From positions 18,803 through 82,802 of the forward strand of contig DASRJL010000064.1 of NCBI GenBank assembly GCA_035649495.1: 64,000 bases of DNA. The letters are read 5' to 3'. Each line of letters starts with the position of its first letter. Within the stretch, counting starts at the first letter, position 1. The notes below the pieces were generated by a model. It searched no databases. It worked only from the letters and a program-made list of their open reading frames with translations, and had not been told where the DNA came from. The DNA is from SG8-41 sp035649495 (lineage in GTDB: Bacteria > Pseudomonadota > Gammaproteobacteria > Burkholderiales > SG8-41). The translations under genes and the position numbers were made by a program. Below are positions 9,092-17,124 of this stretch, in pieces.

Positions 9092-10205
9092 GCGGCTCCC
9101 TGCGATAGAGCGGAAAGTACTGCGTTTCCAGCGTTTTACCGAGCGTGGTCCGTTCGTGGTTCATCTTGAGCTCGCACAACCGGTCGTAGGCCGCGTGGTC
9201 GTGCACGCGACCGTAGGTATAGAGCGTCGCCGTTTCCCCGCCGAATCCCGACTTGAAGCGCAGCAGGCTGTCGTCCGCGGCCGCGGTCACGCCCCCGCCG
9301 AGATGGTAGACACGGTTACCGGCCTCCCTGGCCCATAAGGCCGTCTCGTAGAGCAGCAGGTTGTTGGGCCTGAGCTGGAAATAGGCTTCGTCCGACCCGC
9401 CGAAATGGTAGTAGGCGATTCCCGCATCATGCAGCAGCAGATACGCCGAGGCAACCTTCCCCTGCGTGCGGGCGAAGAACAGCGCGACCCGCCCTGGGCC
9501 CAGATGCCGCGCGCAATCGCGAAAATAGCCGGCGGGAAAGTACCAGCGGTCCGCCGCCGCGTGCCGGTCCATCGTCATCTCGTACAGGCGCTCGAACTCG
9601 GCGAGGTTGGCCGCGTCGGGGGCAACCCGCTCCACGCTGACGCCGCGCTGGCGCGCCCGCTGAATGCTGCTGCGGTGCCCGCGGTTGACCGCATGCCACA
9701 ACTCGTCCGGGGTGCGCGTCACGTCGAGATAGACGACGCTCTTCTGCGGCCGCGCTTCCACGCCCGGACATGCCGCGAGCAGCTGGCGGTTGTCGAGGAG
9801 CGGGTGCAGCGAGCAGAACTCAGCGGCGATGCCCTGGCTTATGCACCACGAGCCGAATTGCTCCTGGAAGCGCGCGAGCAGGTCCGGCGCGCCCGCGGCG
9901 GCGGGATCGGCGCACAGCGGTCCGCCGTAGCCGTAGGCATTGGCGATGTCCCAGAACGGCTCGGCTACGTTCTGCTGCGCGAGGAAGGGAAGCCCATTCA
10001 GGCTCCGCCTGACGAACGGCTGGATCACGAAGTTCGCGCCGTCCGCGGCATACGCGAGCAGCGGCTCGTGGCCGTAGGTATCGCGGTAGATGAGCCCGTA
10101 TTCCGGCAGGAAATGCAGATCGCGCAATCCCGGCGGCAACCGCAGCGCCAGCTCGGACCAGAGCCGGCCGTCGGGGCCCGTTGCCGCAAGGACCTGGAAA
10201 TCCAT
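9081..10205 (-). CDS. FemAB/GNAT-like acyltransferase
   Basis: A 374-residue protein of the FemAB/GNAT-6 superfamily. The core has NRGHRSSIQRARQRGVSVER, a candidate acyl-donor strand FFARTQGKVASAYLLLHDAG, then IAYYHFGGSDEAYFQLRPN, and near the end FKSGFGGE. These are usual for proteins that acylate or aminoacylate cell-surface precursors. Its stop and start abut or overlap its neighbours (TGAATG at the 5' side, 11-base overlap at the 3' side), so it is firmly inside the leg operon. No LegH acetyltransferase is present, so this gene is the best candidate for N-acylating the 4-amino group, but that is inference. Confidence 0.7.
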   Translation of the reverse strand: MDFQVLAATGPDGRLWSELALRLPPGLRDLHFLPEYGLIYRDTYGHEPLLAYAADGANFVIQPFVRRSLNGLPFLAQQNVAEPFWDIANAYGYGGPLCADPAAAGAPDLLARFQEQFGSWCISQGIAAEFCSLHPLLDNRQLLAACPGVEARPQKSVVYLDVTRTPDELWHAVNRGHRSSIQRARQRGVSVERVAPDAANLAEFERLYEMTMDRHAAADRWYFPAGYFRDCARHLGPGRVALFFARTQGKVASAYLLLHDAGIAYYHFGGSDEAYFQLRPNNLLLYETALWAREAGNRVYHLGGGVTAAADDSLLRFKSGFGGETATLYTYGRVHDHAAYDRLCELKMNHERTTLGKTLETQYFPLYRREPHAP

Positions 10206-11372
10206 TCAGTCGAGGAGCTGCCCGGTCGCGGGCAGCCATTTCGCCACGAGCGCGGGAGTGAGACGCAGACGCCGGAGCACATCCACCGTTCTGGCCGCGG
10301 CGCTGCCATCGCCGTACGGGTTGACGCAACCCGCGAGCGAGGCCTTGAATGTCGGGTCCGAGAGCGCGAATCGCACCGCCTTAACGATCGCATCGCGGTC
10401 GTAGCCGACGTCGATGACGTTGCACGCCCGCGTGCGCCTGTGCTGCCGCGTGCCGACGTTGACCGCGGGCAGCCGGAACGACGCGGCCTCGAGGATGCCG
10501 CTGCTCGAATTGCCGACCATGACGGCCGCGATCCGCATGAGGCTCAGGTATCTCCGGGAGCCCAGGTGCGGCACGGCGCGCAGGAACGGCCGGCCGGCGT
10601 AGGACTGCAGTACCCGCACCATCTCCGCCCCGCCCGCGTCGGTGTTGGGATAAGTGAATACCGTCTGCATGCCGAGCGCCGCGAGGGCCGCGAGCGTCTC
10701 GGTCATCTGGTGAGCCGAGTCCCCCGCCTCCGTGGTGACCGGGTGCTGCGTGCCGAGCACGATGGGACGGCCGAGATCGAGATCGAGATCGGCCGCGAGC
10801 TCTTCCGGCGGCACCGGCTCCAAAGACAGGATCACGTCGAGCGCCGGCTCCCCGACCTCGATGATGCGCAGCGCGCTTTCACCGCGCGCGACGAGCCGCG
10901 CGCCGCTTTCCGGGCAGGTCGTGAGATGGACGTGCGCGAAGCTGGAAATCGCATGGCGTATCGGCTCGTCGATCGAGCCCGTCGAGTCGCCCCCCGACAT
11001 GTGGACGATGACGACGTTCTGGTGCGCCGCGGCGATCGCCGCCGCCAGCATCTCGCCGCGGTCGCCCTGCAGGAGCACGAGCTGCGGCCTCACCTGCTCG
11101 ATGACGCCGGCCATCGCCACCACCGCTTCGCCGAGCGCACGCGCCATCGCGGCCCCGGAAGCGGCAGTGTCCGCTACCGGCACGTGGTGCAATGGCCCGT
11201 AGCGATCGCCTTCGACTTCCGCGAGACTCGACGCGAACCGGGGCGCGAGGTGCATGCCGGTCACGATCAGCTCGAGCTCCAGGTCCGTCGCCGCGGCCAC
11301 CGCCGCATAAACAGGGCGCATGGCCCCGTATTCGGCGCGCGTGCCGGTAACCGCCAGCACCTTCCGCTTCAT
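10206..11372 (-). CDS. legG: hydrolysing NDP-HexNAc 2-epimerase (NeuC/LegG-like)
   Basis: A 388-residue enzyme of the WecB/NeuC GT-B fold that hydrolyses and epimerises an NDP-2,4-diamido sugar to the free 6-deoxymannose-type aminosugar used by LegI. Motifs seen are VTGTRAEYGAMRP at the N-terminus, HMSGGDSTGSIDEPIRHAI, and the donor-site NSSSGILEAASFRLPAVNVG with RQHRRTRACNVIDV. The ATG at 11372 overlaps the stop of the cytidylyltransferase gene (ATGA), which fixes the start against a much longer open frame. LegG versus NeuC is decided by context only. Confidence 0.88.
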   Translation of the reverse strand: MKRKVLAVTGTRAEYGAMRPVYAAVAAATDLELELIVTGMHLAPRFASSLAEVEGDRYGPLHHVPVADTAASGAAMARALGEAVVAMAGVIEQVRPQLVLLQGDRGEMLAAAIAAAHQNVVIVHMSGGDSTGSIDEPIRHAISSFAHVHLTTCPESGARLVARGESALRIIEVGEPALDVILSLEPVPPEELAADLDLDLGRPIVLGTQHPVTTEAGDSAHQMTETLAALAALGMQTVFTYPNTDAGGAEMVRVLQSYAGRPFLRAVPHLGSRRYLSLMRIAAVMVGNSSSGILEAASFRLPAVNVGTRQHRRTRACNVIDVGYDRDAIVKAVRFALSDPTFKASLAGCVNPYGDGSAAARTVDVLRRLRLTPALVAKWLPATGQLLD

Positions 11373-12088
11373 GACCGTACCCCGCGCGGGAAACCCGATC
11401 CGGGTCGGCTGAGAAGGAATTCCGCCCACGCGAAGTCGAGCGGCGTATCGATGTCCACCGACGCCGCCTCGTCGATCGGGAACGGCGCAACCCGTCCGCC
11501 GTAGAGCATTCCGCGCGCGATCAGCGCGGGCCGGATCACCATGACCGCGCCGGTCTCGACCCAGGCCTCCGGCAGATCCCCGCGCGGCGCGGCCATCCTG
11601 CCCAGCGTGTACCAGGGCCGCAGCAGACCCCTCGACGGCCGCCACGTCCACCACGGATGCTCGCGAGCCCGGCGCACGGCCGTGATCGTGTCGGCGCGGC
11701 GCGTTTCGAAGGCCACGATCGCCCGGTCGATGTGCGATGCCGTGAGAAAGGGCGAGGTCGGCTGCAGAAGTACCACGGCGTCCACCGGTGGATGGCCACG
11801 CTCGTATTTCGCCAGAGCGTCTCTTAGCGCCCCCGCCACGGGGCTATCGTCGCGCGCGAGTCCTGCCGGCCGCAACCCCTGGGGGTCCGCGCCGCGCGAG
11901 CGCGCGTAGCGGGCGATCTTCTCGCTGTCGGTGGACACCACCACGGCCGTCAGCCGGCGGGAAGAACAGGCGGCGGCGATGATGTAGTCGATGAGCGGCC
12001 TTCCCGCGAGCGGCCGCAGGTTCTTGCCGGGGACGCGCTTCGAGCCGCCGCGCGCGGGGATGATGCCAAGGTAGCGCGCCCTAGCCAC
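11369..12088 (-). CDS. legF: CMP-nonulosonate cytidylyltransferase (NeuA/LegF-like)
   Basis: A 239-residue CTP:nonulosonate cytidylyltransferase. The N-terminal nucleotide-binding signature reads IIPARGGSKRVPGKNLRPLAGRP with the family's conserved G-G-S-K-R-x-x-x-K-N. It is followed by VVSTDSEKIARYAR, LLQPTSPFLTASHID, and the metal-binding SVDIDTPLDFAWAE near the end. It activates the nine-carbon acid as CMP-sugar for transfer. The start is GTG at 12088 with GGGAG upstream, and it overlaps the upstream TPR gene by 8 bases. Length is normal for the single-domain family. Confidence 0.88.
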   Translation of the reverse strand: MARARYLGIIPARGGSKRVPGKNLRPLAGRPLIDYIIAAACSSRRLTAVVVSTDSEKIARYARSRGADPQGLRPAGLARDDSPVAGALRDALAKYERGHPPVDAVVLLQPTSPFLTASHIDRAIVAFETRRADTITAVRRAREHPWWTWRPSRGLLRPWYTLGRMAAPRGDLPEAWVETGAVMVIRPALIARGMLYGGRVAPFPIDEAASVDIDTPLDFAWAEFLLSRPGSGFPRGVRS

Positions 12089-15000
12089 CGGCGCTCCCGC
12101 GCGCGGTGATCCACGCCTGGAGCTCTCCGGCCACCGTGGCCATCACTTCCTCCCACGGCTGGTAGAGCCCGCGCTGGAAGCGCCGCAGGGAGCGCAGCCA
12201 CGGGTGGCGCTCCGCGCCGTGCATCTGCCAGTCCGTTCCGTGATGCAGCTGCCAGGTGGGGACGCCCAGAGCGGCGGAGAGGACACTCACGGCGGTAGGT
12301 GCCGACACGACGAGATCGAGCGCGCGCGTCAGGGCGGCGACCTCATCGAGATCGTTGAACATATCGATCTCGCGGATCTCGTGCACCGCGCCGCCGAAGA
12401 TCTCGCGCGCCCGCGCGAGCTCCTCGGCGCACTCGTCGTATTGCAGGCTGACAAAGGTCGCGCCACGCGTCGTCAGAACCGGTTCCCATTGCTCGATCCG
12501 CGTGCAGGCGAGCGCGCGCTCGCCCCTGAACACTATGCTGCGCCAGCTGAAGCCGACCTTCGGTCCCGGGCCCAGCGCGCGCAGCCGCTCCCGCCAGTAC
12601 GCGACGCGCGCGGGATCGGCCACGAGGTACGCCGAGCGCTCGGGAAAATCGCCAAGCGAGCGGCGCAACCAGCGCCCGAGACTCCCCGCCGGGATCTGGA
12701 AATCGATTGCTTGCTGAGTGTAGGGATGCGGCGGTTCGGTACGGGGCACCACGTCGCAATCCGGAAACGAGCGGGCGAACAGCGGCGCCAGCTTGGGGGC
12801 GCACTCGATAACGCAGTAGCCCGCGCGCGCGACAAGCTCGGGAAACATGCCGGCAAAAACGAGCTGACTGCCAACGCTGCTCTCCTTCCAGGCAAGGATG
12901 GTCTTGCCGCCAAGATCCTCGCCTGCCCACCGCGGGAACGGAAAATCGCGGGCGCGGGCCGCCCGGGTCGCCTCGTCGAACCGCCATTCGTATCCCTGCC
13001 AGCCGCGGTCGAATTCGCCTCGGGCGAGCAGCGCCAGGCCGAGGTTGAACCGGGCTTCCGCATAATCCGGCCGCTCCCGCAGGACCTCCTCGTTTTGTGC
13101 AATGGCGGCATCGAGATCACCCCGCAGATAGTTCGCGAGCGCACGGTTCGCCCGTGCGGGCAAGTGCCCCGGATCGCGCTCGAGCAGTCGCCGGTAGGCG
13201 GCGTCGGCCTCGTCGATCCTACCCTGCTCGTAACGCACGATTCCCAGTTCCAACGCGGCCGCGTCGAGCTCCGGAGCGAGCTCGATGGCGCGCTCGTATT
13301 GCTCGCCGGCCTCCTGCAGCTTGTCGAGCCCGCGCAACGCCCGCGCCAGACCCAGTGTCGCTTCCGCGGACCGCGGTTCCCGGGAAACGAGCAGCTCGAG
13401 CTCTGACCGGGCTTCCGCGAACCGGCTCTCCTCCAACAATCTTCCGCTCTGCCTGAGGTCATCGTACAGGGCACCGCCCTCTTGCTGCCCGGCGGCCGTA
13501 TCGCCATCAGCCGCAGCACAGGCCTCTGCGCGCAGGCGTGCGGCGATATCGGCGATCACTTCGTCCCACTCCTGGTTCCACGCGCGCTTCAGCTGCGTCA
13601 TCGCCGGAAACCAGGGATTGCGGTCCGTACCGTGCACTTGCCAGTCCGCCCCGTAGCTCATTTGCCAGGTCCGCACGCCGAGCGCCGCCGAGAGAAGGCT
13701 CACCGCTGTCGGCGCCGAGATCACGAGGTCAATCGCCTGGGTGAGCGCCGCCGCCTCGTCGAGATCGTTGTAGAGGTCGACCTCCGGAAACGCGTGGATC
13801 GCCACACCAAAGCGCTGCCGCGCTTCGTCGAGTTCCGCGCCGCACTCGTCGTACTGCAGGCACACGAACAGAACACCGGGCACGGCGAGTATCGGCCCCC
13901 ACTGCTCGAGCCGCGTGCACGCGAGCGAGCGCTCGCCCTTGAGGTTCGTGCTGCGCCAGCTGATGCCGACTTTGTGGCCATCGCCCAGCCGTGCCAGGCG
14001 CGCCTTCCACCAGGCGACCCGTTCGGGGGCCGGCACGAGATGGCCGCGTCGCTCGGGAAAGCTCGCCAGGGATGGGCGCAGCCAGCGCGCGAGGCTCCCC
14101 GCGGGAACCTGGAAGTCGAACGCCTGTGCGGCTCCCGGGTGGGGGGGATCGCTCTTCGCGACGACACGTGCGCCCGGGAACGAACGGGCGAAGAGCGGGA
14201 CGAGCTTTGGTGCGCACTCGATCACGCAGCGCTGCGCCGCGACCGCCACCTCGGGATAAAGCGAGGAGAACAGGATCTCGTCGCCGACGCCCTGCTCGCC
14301 CCAGACGAGCACGCTCCTTCCGGCCAGGGACTCTCCTTCCCAGCGCGGATGCCCGAAGGGGCGCGCCTGGGTCCCCATTTCCGGGTTCGGCTGGCGAAAC
14401 CGACATTCGTAGTCCCGCCAGCCGCGCTCGAAGTCTCCCGTCTGCAGGCGCGCGATCGCGAGGTTCAGCTGCGACTCGGGATGCCCGGGCCGCGCTTTCT
14501 GCGCCTGCTCGTAACACGGGATCGCCTCGTGCGGGCGACCGAGGTAGTTCAGCATCACCCCCATGTTGTGATGGGCCTCCACCGAATCGGGAGCGAGCGA
14601 CCGGGCCCGCTCGTAGCACTCGAGGGCACGGTCGATGTCCGCGCGGTCCTTCAATACCGAGCCCAGATTCACGTACGCGTCGCTGTAGTCGGGCTTCGAT
14701 CCGATCGCGCGCTCGTAGCACGCGATGGCCTCGTCCTTGCGATCCTGTTCCCGGCGGGCGTTGCCGAGATTGAAGCTGGCCTCGGGAAAATCGGCCCTGA
14801 GCGCGAGTGCCCTCTCGAACTCGGCCGCGGCCTCGTCGACGCGGCCGAGCTTGAGCAGGGCGATTCCCGCGTTCACGTGGAGCTCCGGCATCCCCGGCCG
14901 CGAGACGTGCGCGAGACGGTAGCTTTCGATCGCCTCATCGAACCTGCCTTGCGCGTGCAACAGCCCGGCGAGATGGATGTGGCCTTCGCCCAGTCCGGGA

Positions 15001-15506
15001 TCGAGATCCACCGCGCGCCGGAAATGTGCGATCGCGTCGCCCTCGCGGCCCTGATTCCAGCACGCCATGGCAAGGTGAAGCCAGGTCTCTCCGGAGCCCG
15101 CGTCATGCGCGAGCGCGAGCTTGAACGAGTCCTCGGCCTCCTCATAGCGCCGTAGCTCGAGGAACGCGATACCCTGGTGCACTATCGCATCGACGAAGTC
15201 GTGTCGGGCGTCGATGGCTCGCTGAAAGCGCGCGACGGCCTCCTCGAACCGGCCCAGCTCGCGCAGCGCGAGCCCCGCCTGGTAGTGGGCCTCCGCGTAC
15301 TCCGGGTAAGCAGCCACCGCCGCATCGAACAACGCCAGCGCCTCGGCGGATTTTCCCTCATGCAGCGCGCCGGCACCGGTCTCGCACAGGCGTCGCGCTG
15401 CATCCGGAACGCCGCGGTCCGGAGCGCGGCCGGCGGGAGCATCGACCCGCGGCGCCACCTCGCCTCGCAGCCAGCCCCTGACCCTGCGTGTCAGCTCGTC
15501 CAGCAT
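12081..15506 (-). CDS. double TPR-glycosyltransferase fusion
   Basis: A 1141-residue protein built as an internal tandem: TPR block (about 35-360), glycosyltransferase-like module (about 370-650), second TPR block (about 670-820), second module (about 830-1130). The two catalytic-type modules are clear duplicates (CVIECAPKL-PLFARSFP, FDFQ/IDFQ-PAGSL, ER-LACTR-EQW, LQYDEC, SAPTAVS-LSAALGV). The first keeps the family motif WGEQGVGDEILFSSLYPE; in the second the same site reads WKESSVGSQLVFAGMFPE, so the conserved GEQGxGDEI is lost there. The gene lies 22 bases after the GT8-like gene and overlaps legF. It may glycosylate a surface protein, with the second half possibly structural. Confidence 0.8.
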   Translation of the reverse strand: MLDELTRRVRGWLRGEVAPRVDAPAGRAPDRGVPDAARRLCETGAGALHEGKSAEALALFDAAVAAYPEYAEAHYQAGLALRELGRFEEAVARFQRAIDARHDFVDAIVHQGIAFLELRRYEEAEDSFKLALAHDAGSGETWLHLAMACWNQGREGDAIAHFRRAVDLDPGLGEGHIHLAGLLHAQGRFDEAIESYRLAHVSRPGMPELHVNAGIALLKLGRVDEAAAEFERALALRADFPEASFNLGNARREQDRKDEAIACYERAIGSKPDYSDAYVNLGSVLKDRADIDRALECYERARSLAPDSVEAHHNMGVMLNYLGRPHEAIPCYEQAQKARPGHPESQLNLAIARLQTGDFERGWRDYECRFRQPNPEMGTQARPFGHPRWEGESLAGRSVLVWGEQGVGDEILFSSLYPEVAVAAQRCVIECAPKLVPLFARSFPGARVVAKSDPPHPGAAQAFDFQVPAGSLARWLRPSLASFPERRGHLVPAPERVAWWKARLARLGDGHKVGISWRSTNLKGERSLACTRLEQWGPILAVPGVLFVCLQYDECGAELDEARQRFGVAIHAFPEVDLYNDLDEAAALTQAIDLVISAPTAVSLLSAALGVRTWQMSYGADWQVHGTDRNPWFPAMTQLKRAWNQEWDEVIADIAARLRAEACAAADGDTAAGQQEGGALYDDLRQSGRLLEESRFAEARSELELLVSREPRSAEATLGLARALRGLDKLQEAGEQYERAIELAPELDAAALELGIVRYEQGRIDEADAAYRRLLERDPGHLPARANRALANYLRGDLDAAIAQNEEVLRERPDYAEARFNLGLALLARGEFDRGWQGYEWRFDEATRAARARDFPFPRWAGEDLGGKTILAWKESSVGSQLVFAGMFPELVARAGYCVIECAPKLAPLFARSFPDCDVVPRTEPPHPYTQQAIDFQIPAGSLGRWLRRSLGDFPERSAYLVADPARVAYWRERLRALGPGPKVGFSWRSIVFRGERALACTRIEQWEPVLTTRGATFVSLQYDECAEELARAREIFGGAVHEIREIDMFNDLDEVAALTRALDLVVSAPTAVSVLSAALGVPTWQLHHGTDWQMHGAERHPWLRSLRRFQRGLYQPWEEVMATVAGELQAWITARGSAGG

Positions 15507-15528
15507 GTCGGGCGCTGCGGCGGGAGCC

Positions 15529-16215
15529 TCACTTGCGATTGCGGCGGCGCTCGACGTGTTCCATTCTCTGGTACTCGTCGCGCCACTCCTCGGCGTACTG
15601 ACAATCCCGGTACTCCGTGAAATACGGGCCGCCCTCGGTATAGTGCAGCAGCGCCGCGTCGTGACGCGGCGGATCGTACCCCACGAGGTGATTCCAGCGG
15701 CCGGGGAGCGCCCCGATCAGATCCTCGCTCTCGAGCCACTTGAACTGGTGCAGTTCCAGGCCCGAGGCGGTGTTGACGTACGCCGGCGTCAACGTCCGGC
15801 AGCGGGCGTTGTTGAACAGCATCACGCTCGACCAGTTCTTCTTCTCGTACTTGCTCTGCGGCTCGCCCAGGAACTTGACGGTCTCCCTGGGCACGTGGAC
15901 GTGCTTGACGACCATCACCGCGTAACTGTCGTCCCGCAGGCCCCAGAGTCGGGCGATGTCGTCGCGCATGACCATGTCGCAGTCCATGAAGATGGACCAT
16001 CCCTCGTAGCCCGACAGATGTGGCGTCAGAAACCGGGAGAAGGAGAAATCGGTGCTCTGCAGCGGGTGGCGTTCACGCGTCAGTATTCCCTTCAGCTGGG
16101 TAAGCCTCAGCGGAGCGATGGTGACGGGTTCCGACGCGAGGCGCTGAATGCTGTGGGACAGCACGTTGTAGGCGACGGCTTCCCGGTCGTCGTAGCCGAT
16201 GAAAACTCTGATCAT
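15529..16215 (-). CDS. GT8-like glycosyltransferase
   Basis: A 228-residue protein starting MIRVFIGYDDREAVAYNVL, which is the usual N-terminus of a bacterial GT8-like family. The DxD metal site lies in SIFMDCDMVMRDDIARLW, and a later HYTEGGPYFTEYRDC segment matches the family's C-terminal part. The ATG at 16215 is chosen because the conserved strand starts there; upstream in-frame codons have no similarity to the family. It is the first intact gene of the minus-strand leg operon, preceded by two decayed genes. Donor and acceptor are unknown. Confidence 0.78.
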   Translation of the reverse strand: MIRVFIGYDDREAVAYNVLSHSIQRLASEPVTIAPLRLTQLKGILTRERHPLQSTDFSFSRFLTPHLSGYEGWSIFMDCDMVMRDDIARLWGLRDDSYAVMVVKHVHVPRETVKFLGEPQSKYEKKNWSSVMLFNNARCRTLTPAYVNTASGLELHQFKWLESEDLIGALPGRWNHLVGYDPPRHDAALLHYTEGGPYFTEYRDCQYAEEWRDEYQRMEHVERRRNRK

Positions 16216-16277
16216 GCTCGTGCTCTTCGTCTTGGGCGCCGCGCGCGGCTCCCGCATTCTACGATATGCGGCGCTCC

Positions 16278-16821
16278 TCAGGCGGCAGAAAGCGCCCGGA
16301 AGGCGGCGTCCCATTGCAGCGCAATCGCCGACGGCGAGTAGCGCTCCGCGACGTGCCGCTGTCCCGCCTCGAGGCGGCGCCGCACCTCGCGCGGGTTGGC
16401 GAGCGCCCATTCGATGCCGTGCACCAGGTCGGCCCCGATCCACGAGTAGCGATCGAGTTCGCGGTAGGACTCGATCGGATGCGCCACGACAAATCGCCCG
16501 GACCACGCAGATGTCCACGACGATGCGCTGGCCCCTGCTCTTCGCGGCGCACACGATCCCCAGAGCGAGGCTCGCGAGCTTTCGAAGAGCACCTGTCTCG
16601 GGAAACATGACTTTGGCGAACACGACCACATCGCCGGTGACACGGGCCATGACGGAGTCCAGTCCATTCCCGGGCTGCACGTGCAGGACCTCGATACGAG
16701 GCCCCATGGCTTGCAGCGGCGGCCGCGGAATGAGCAGACGATGACGCAGGGAGGAGACCGTCGAGAAGCCCGCACCTCCCGTTTCGACGATCTCGTGAAA
16801 CGCAATCCACGTGGTGTTCAT
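16278..16821 (-). pseudogene. decayed glycosyltransferase (frameshift and internal loss)
   Basis: Two reading frames together give one glycosyltransferase-like chain. From the ATG at 16821 one frame reads MNTTWIAFHEIVETGGAGF through ...VTGDVVVFAKVMF... to about 16520, like the N-terminal domain of GT4 enzymes. The continuation lies in another frame: VVAHPIESYRELDRY, IGADLVHGIEWALANP and QRHVAERYSPSAIALQW, a normal GT C-terminus ending at 16278. The joined chain is only about 180 residues, so the middle has been lost as well as the frame. The ATG overlaps the stop of the remnant upstream (ATGA), showing an old operon junction. Confidence 0.7.
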
Positions 16822-17087
16822 CGGGCGAGGTCTGCTTCCGCGGCCGTTTCGCCGCGCTGCGCTTCGAGCTCGCAGACGACGTGCGCGATCACGGGTCCCC
16901 ATTCACCGCGGCGCGGCTCGCGGAACAGGCGGATCGAGGAATACCGGATCATCCATCGACGAACTGCACGCCCTCGAACCGCAGCACGGGCAGCAACTCG
17001 CGCAGCGACAGCGAGCGCAGGTGCGTGCGGGACAGCCGCGTTCCCCCCCCGCGTGGACACGAACACGCGGAGCGGACTTCGCTGTTA
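16818..17087 (-). pseudogene. remnant of a TPR-glycosyltransferase C-terminus
   Basis: Three short pieces in two frames match the C-terminal module of the gene at 366-2051. Reading towards lower coordinates, VFVSTRGG and then TRLSRTHLRSLSLRELLPVL correspond to ISWRGG-TVHTRSRLRSVELGELLPVL. The frame breaks at a run of eight G (17043-17050); removing one G restores it. After FEGVQFV about 90 residues are missing, and RYSSIRLFREPRRGEWGPVI corresponds to YPSVRLMRQSGAGGWQPAI. It ends at a TGA that overlaps the next decayed gene. The 5' end is cut off by an in-frame stop near 17088. Confidence 0.72.
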
Positions 17088-17124
17088 CCTGGTGGCGACA
17101 TCGCCGCGACAGTATACTTCAGCC

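Noticed and set aside
17043..17050. C8 tract as an active phase-variation switch
   Set aside because: The surrounding gene is also deleted internally and truncated, so a slip could not restore a full protein.
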